A DNA stretch of 64,000 nt, taken from NCBI RefSeq assembly GCF_030035675.1, contig NC_084480.1, positions 21,595,263-21,659,262 on the forward strand, in the 5' to 3' direction. Both the position numbers and the translations under genes were made by a program. Shown here piece by piece: positions 59,985-64,000 of the stretch (its first letter is position 1; every line of letters begins with the position of its first letter). The stretch is from Rhineura floridana. Taxonomy: Eukaryota; Chordata; Lepidosauria; Squamata; Rhineuridae. The notes beneath the pieces were generated by a model that was not told the DNA's origin, searched no databases, and saw only the letters and a list, made by a program, of their open reading frames with translations.

Positions 59985-60165
59985 GTTCAGTGGTAGAACA
60001 TCTGTTTTGCGTGCAGAAGGCCCCACATTCAGTCCCCGGCTTCTTCAGGAAGCTCCGGGAGAGACTGAAACCCTGCAGAGCCTCTGCCAGTCAGTATAGA
60101 CAATACTGGGTTAGATAGACCAATGGCCTGACTCGCATTATTTATTTATTTATTTTTATTTTATT
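59985..60165 (+). repeat. tRNA-derived SINE
   Basis: 'gtagttcagtggtagaacat' (A box), 'ccccacattcagtcccc' (B box) and the body 'ctgccagtcagtatagacaa' plus 'ccaatggcctgactcgca'. It ends in a (TTTA)n run shared with a LINE-type tail. Confidence 0.75.
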
Positions 60166-60279
60166 TATGCGATTTATTTATCGCCCATCTGGCTGGAGAC
60201 CAGCTTTCTATGTATCTGGTGTTAGCAATCATGGAGCAGGGGCAGCCTAGGCTAGCTGAGCAAGGCATTGCATGTGTAA

Positions 60280-60360
60280 CCCACAGCTCAGTGGTAGAGC
60301 ACATGTTCTGCATGCAAAAGGACCCAGGTTCAGTCTCAAGGTAGGACTGGAAAGGCTCCT
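60280..60360 (+). repeat. tRNA-derived SINE head
   Basis: 'cccacagctcagtggtagag' and 'ggacccaggttcagtctc' give clear A and B boxes. The body is lost or diverged; a related tail is at about 60,535-60,585. Confidence 0.65.
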
Positions 60361-60734
60361 GTCTGAATCGTAGGGTAGCCAGATGCAAAAGAAGACAGGA
60401 ATCCTCTTTAACAGCTGTAAAAAAGAGGACATTGTCATGCAAGGTATACCTGCTGAAATTCTCTCTTCTGCATAACTATAAAATGTGCAGGAGCTCAGTC
60501 CTCTTTTGCAATTGGCCAGCCTATGGTATCTCTGGAGAGGTGCTGCCTGCCAGTGTAGGCAAAACTGAGCTAGATGTACCAGTGGTTGAACTTGGCAGAG
60601 ATGGGGAGGGAAAGGCTCTTTGATGCCAGTTGCAGTCATAAATACTGGGAGGGATAGATGAGTCGTCTGACTGGGTCCAAGGCAGCAGGCTCTGTTCTGA
60701 TTTATACCGCATGGTACTGTGCAGCCTTCGACAA

Positions 60735-60815
60735 CCTGGAACCCTCCAGATGTTTGGGATGACAACTCCAAGTATAGTCCAAAATATCTGGAGGGCACCA
60801 GGTTGGCAAAGGCTG
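60735..60815. mobile_element. hAT-like MITE (ACTACAACTCCC family), short
   Basis: 'ggaaccctccagatgtttgg' pairs with 'ccaaaatatctggagggcac'. A short, diverged palindrome. Confidence 0.5.
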
Positions 60816-60844
60816 CTGTAGTGGAAGGAAAATGGGAAATGGGC

Positions 60845-61313
60845 TGCCTTCAAGTCAATCCCACCTTATGGCTACTCCATGAATAGGGATTTCATGGTAA
60901 GCTGTATTTGGAGGGGGGTTCCCATTGCCTCCCCCTGAGGCCAGTCCTCCCCAGCTGGCTAGGTCCTGCTCAGCTTAAGAACATAAGAACATAAGAAGAG
61001 CCTGCTGGATCAGGCCAGTGGCCCATCTAGTCCCGCATCCTGTTCTCACGGTGGCCAACCAGGTGCCACAGCTGCACAAGCCAGCCCCTTCCTTGTCCGC
61101 AACGGCCAGCTGGGGGGCAACCGGGCTCCTTGGGAGTATGTAGCTTGCCCACGGCTGCACAGGTGGCAGGGCACATAACCTCTGAGCCCTCACTGTGGGG
61201 GTGATCTTTAGCTGGCCCTCGACACCCAGGAGACACAAGCTGGGATTTGAAGTCACAGACTCTGGACTCCCAGCCAGGCTCTTCTCCCCACTGTGCTATA
61301 CCAGCTGTAGTGG
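60845..61313 (-). repeat. Long tRNA-type SINE, antisense, with a second repeat inserted
   Basis: 'atgggctgccttcaagtcaa' to 'taggtcctgctcagctt' and then 'cagctgcacaagccagcccc' to 'tgtgctataccagctg' form one antisense SINE. The final part looks like an inverted tRNA head. At 60,976-61,066 a piece of the GCTGGATCAGGCC family ('agaagagcctgctggatcag') is inserted. Confidence 0.65.
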
Positions 61314-61770
61314 AAGGCGAGAAGGTGTATTATTATGGAAACCCCCTCAAACCTTAACTTAGCTCTGGCATCAGTTTGCGTCCTGACTGCATCCTGATTT
61401 GGAAGCCTCTTTCCACCCTTACAGCATAACATGAAAACAGATTTAAGGGTCACATCAATGGTCTCTCTTACTGAAACCCTCTGAAAGTGCAGAAGTTAGC
61501 TAGTGGCGTGTATGTCTTTAAATGAAAGTTTGAAAAAAACCAAGATAAAAAAATAGATCTAGGCAGCTCTGTTTCAAAGGCCACGGAAACTGTTCTCCAA
61601 AGATCTCCTTTCCTGTGGGAAAATCAATTGTTGACAAAACTCTGGATTTCCGTCCTCCACTCCATGTAAACATTGCAAGCACATGTGTGAAGCCGATGGA
61701 AGCTAAGCGGTACAACTCTGCCTTTAATGCAACTGCTAACAGCGCAAGAGGATCATGTCTTCTCATTACA
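61314..61770. other. Unassigned DNA before the 62-kb element
   Basis: No repeat end or exon recognised. Short frames only. Confidence 0.35.
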
Positions 61771-61771
61771 C

Positions 61772-63883
61772 AGCCCAACAAAAAAAAAATTTTTTTTAGT
61801 TGCCAAGGATGTTTGAATGACTTTAGGGTATTTTGGGGGTGCTAAATCAAAAAATGACATTAGTTTTGCCGAATTGGCTCTAGTTTTTGAGATAATGGAT
61901 ACCCCTCAAATGACGATTGTACCCCAATACGACATATGCAGCAGGGTTTGGTCTGTCTTTTTACTCTTGAACATTGTTTTGCAAGTTTATCCATTGCATA
62001 TAATATCATATTGATACTTTTTTTTTTTTTTTGAAGAGGAATATGAGTTCGTCACGAAGAGGCTGCTTAAACAATCCTAATGCATTCTACTACATTTGTG
62101 GTGAATACACTCTGCAAAAACAAAGAAAAAACATCACTGACTTTGTAAAACAAGCATATCTTGCTTATTTTGGAGTGAAGCTTGGAGATCAAGATAAGTT
62201 TTGGGCTCCCCATAAGGTTTGCAAAACCTGTGTAGAGTGCCTACGACAGTGGAAAAATGGAGAAAGGAAAAGTTTAAACTTTGGTGTGCCTATGGTGTGG
62301 AGAGAGCTGCAAAACCATCACGATGATTGTTATTTTTGTGTTGTGAATGTGAAAGGCTTCAATCGCTACAAGAAACATAAGTGGACTCAGCAAGGCGACC
62401 TGTGCCACACAGCGAAGACGTTCCCATACCAGTGTTTACCTCACTGCCTGACCTTCCATTGTCAGATGTTGAAGAAATGCTGGATGTGGAGTGTAGCACA
62501 GGTGGTAGCCCTGGAAGTGGATATGAAGAAAGCTTTTCAACACCTGAGCAGTTCTCCCAAAAAGAACTCAATGATCTGATACGAGATCTCAGTCTGTCAA
62601 AGCAAGCATCTGAACTTTTAGCATCCAGGCTAATGGAAAAGAACTGTCTACAGCCGGAAGCTAACATAACAGCTTATCGAACAACAGAGGGACTTCTTCC
62701 ATACTTCAGCCAAGATGAAGAACTTGTATACTGCAGTAAAATTCCTGGACTTCTTCTCCAAATGGGACTACCGAAATATCGACCAGAAGATTGGCGGCTT
62801 TTTATAGACAGCTCCACCGGAAGCTTGAAATGTGTTTTATTGCACAATGGTAACCGCTATGCATCTCTTCCAATTGCTCACTCAACAAAACTTAAAGAAG
62901 AATATGAAAATATCAAAATGGTCTTGCAGAAGCTCTGCTATCATGAGCACCAGTGGTCTATTTGTGTTGATCTAAAGATGGTGAACTTCTTGCTTGGGCA
63001 GCACAGTGGATACATGAAGTACCCTTGTTTCATCTGCTTATGGGATAGTAGGGCAAAGTGAGATCACTGGAAAAAAGTGACATGGCCTTCAAGGAAACAC
63101 ATGACTGTAGGTGCAGCGAACATCATTAACAAGCCATTGGTTGACAGAGAAAAAATCATTCTCCCACCACTCCATATCAAGCTTGGACTGATGAAACAAT
63201 TTGTTAAGGCCTTGGACAAAGATGGTGATTGCTTCAAATACATTTGTAGATAGTTCCTTGGACTGACTATGGAAAAACTAAAAGCAGGAATCTTTGATGG
63301 TCCTAAAATTCGTAAACTCATCAATGATTTGAATTTCACTAAATTTATGAGTGATGTTGAAGCTTCTGCCTGGTGCAGTTATGTTTCAGTTGTCAAGAAC
63401 TTCTTGGGTAACCACAAAGCAGACAATTATGAAGGATTGGTGCAAAACATGCTTGCTAACTTTAAACATTTGGGTACTAATATGAGCATAAAGGTACACT
63501 ATCTCCATAGCCACTTAGACAGATTTCTAGATAATCTTGATGATTTTAGTGAGGAACAAGGGGAGAGGTTCCATCAGGATATAAAGGTGATGGAGGAAAG
63601 GTATCAAGGCAGATGGGACAGACACATGATGGCAGACTACTGCTGGAGCCTCCAACGTGATTGTCCTGATGCCCCACATAAAAGAAAATCGTACACACAG
63701 CGTTTTTCTATGCATTGATTGTGATTATCTGAATCAGCTTACTTTGTTTTAATGTTATCAGATTTGTCTGATGTGCTCTTTGAGCATCCTGTTCTTTTGA
63801 AACATAACAGAAATGTATTGTAAAAGCAGCATTTCAAGTGTAAACATTGATTTCAAGTGAATTATATGTGTGTTGGGGTATCA
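61772..63883 (+). mobile_element. Unclassified transposon-like element with decayed gene
   Basis: An A/T-run start and a 5' region with 'gaattggctctagtttttga' precede the gene at 62,043. The 3' region ends at 'tgttggggtatca', where a (TTA)n LINE tail begins. The last ~120 bp recur at 52,066-52,189, proving this is a mobile or repeated unit. 'taccccaatacgacatatg' (61,919) is an inexact inverse of the 3' end 'atatgtgtgttggggta' (63,863-63,880), so terminal or subterminal inverted repeats are possible. I could not settle the left boundary or find a target duplication. Confidence 0.65.
62043..63718 (+). pseudogene. Decayed gene of an uncharacterised transposon-like protein family
   Basis: From ATG 62,043 the protein opens 'MSSSRRGCLNNPNAFYYICG' and carries Cys pairs ('VCKTCVEC', 'DCYFC'), suggesting an N-terminal zinc-binding module. 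A linker with 'RPVPHSEDVPIPVF' follows, then a large domain: 'YFSQDEELVYCSKIPGLL', 'WRLFIDSSTGSLKCVLLHNG', 'CVDLKMVNFLLGQHSGYMKY', 'PCFICLWDSRAK', 'LPPLHIKLGLMKQFVKALDK', 'GIFDGPKIRKLI', 'VKNFLGNHKADNYEGLV', 'HYLHSHLDRFLDNL' and 'EEQGERFHQDIKVMEERYQG'. Length about 550 residues. Similar unnamed multicopy proteins occur, from memory, in hydra, aphids and other invertebrates. The acidic residues in 'CVDLK', 'FDGP' and 'GERFHQD' could form an RNase H-like site; this is inference. About three interruptions make this copy dead. Confidence 0.7.
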
Positions 63884-64000
63884 TTATTATTATTATTATT
63901 ATTATCTTTATACCCCGCCCTTTTTCCAAACTGGAACTCAAGGCGGCTTCCAGATAAAAATAAGTACATATCATTAAGAACCTATAAACATATAAAACAT
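63884..64000 (-). mobile_element. LINE-type 3' tail and (TTA)n run
   Basis: (TTA)n from about 63,883 to 63,905 is followed by 'ataccccgccctttttccaa' and 'aaggcggcttccagataaaa', the antisense of a LINE-type 3' end like that at 47,850-47,910. It continues past the window edge. Confidence 0.6.

Noticed and set aside
60280-60330. Functional tRNA gene
   Set aside because: A and B boxes are present but the cloverleaf is not credible, and the same head occurs in many dispersed copies: a SINE.

Overview
This window is vertebrate nuclear DNA, almost certainly from a squamate reptile. The evidence is a Sauria-type tRNA SINE, Bov-B (RTE), L2 and CR1 LINEs, many small hAT and Harbinger MITEs, split genes with GT-AG introns and a CpG-rich promoter. 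No bacterial operon, CRISPR array or functional RNA gene is visible. Most of the 64 kb is layered mobile DNA.

Layout. 1-21.8 kb is intergenic: L2 fragments, MITEs, SINEs and some apparently single-copy DNA. 21.8-33.5 kb holds the one clear host gene, C20orf96, on the minus strand. I could reconstruct it exon by exon as a coiled-coil protein of about 334 residues. It has a CpG-rich promoter carrying two RFX X-box-like sites and contains a GC-AG intron. 34.2-34.8 kb holds the PRY/SPRY (B30.2) exon of a butyrophilin/TRIM-like gene, with a frameshift near its end. 36.3-41.8 kb is a Bov-B LINE split by an inserted L2 LINE. 43.8-47.6 kb is a very regular C2H2 zinc-finger array with 43 full fingers in one frame. 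48.1-52.5 kb is a stretch with hAT-like ends and an inverted array of ~185-bp repeats inside. 52.86-58.40 kb is a young, nearly complete Ty3/gypsy chromovirus with 573-bp LTRs and a 5-bp target duplication. 61.8-63.9 kb is a decayed copy of a transposon-like gene whose protein I cannot place in a named superfamily. Its last ~120 bp recur at 52.07-52.19 kb.

The genes do not form a pathway. C20orf96 looks like a cilium-associated gene, judging by its X-boxes. The SPRY exon and the zinc-finger array belong to fast-evolving host families. The least explained items are the 61.8-63.9 kb element with its detached 3' end, the zinc-finger coding minisatellite with a 17-finger-offset duplication, and the inverted repeat array at 50.2-52.1 kb.
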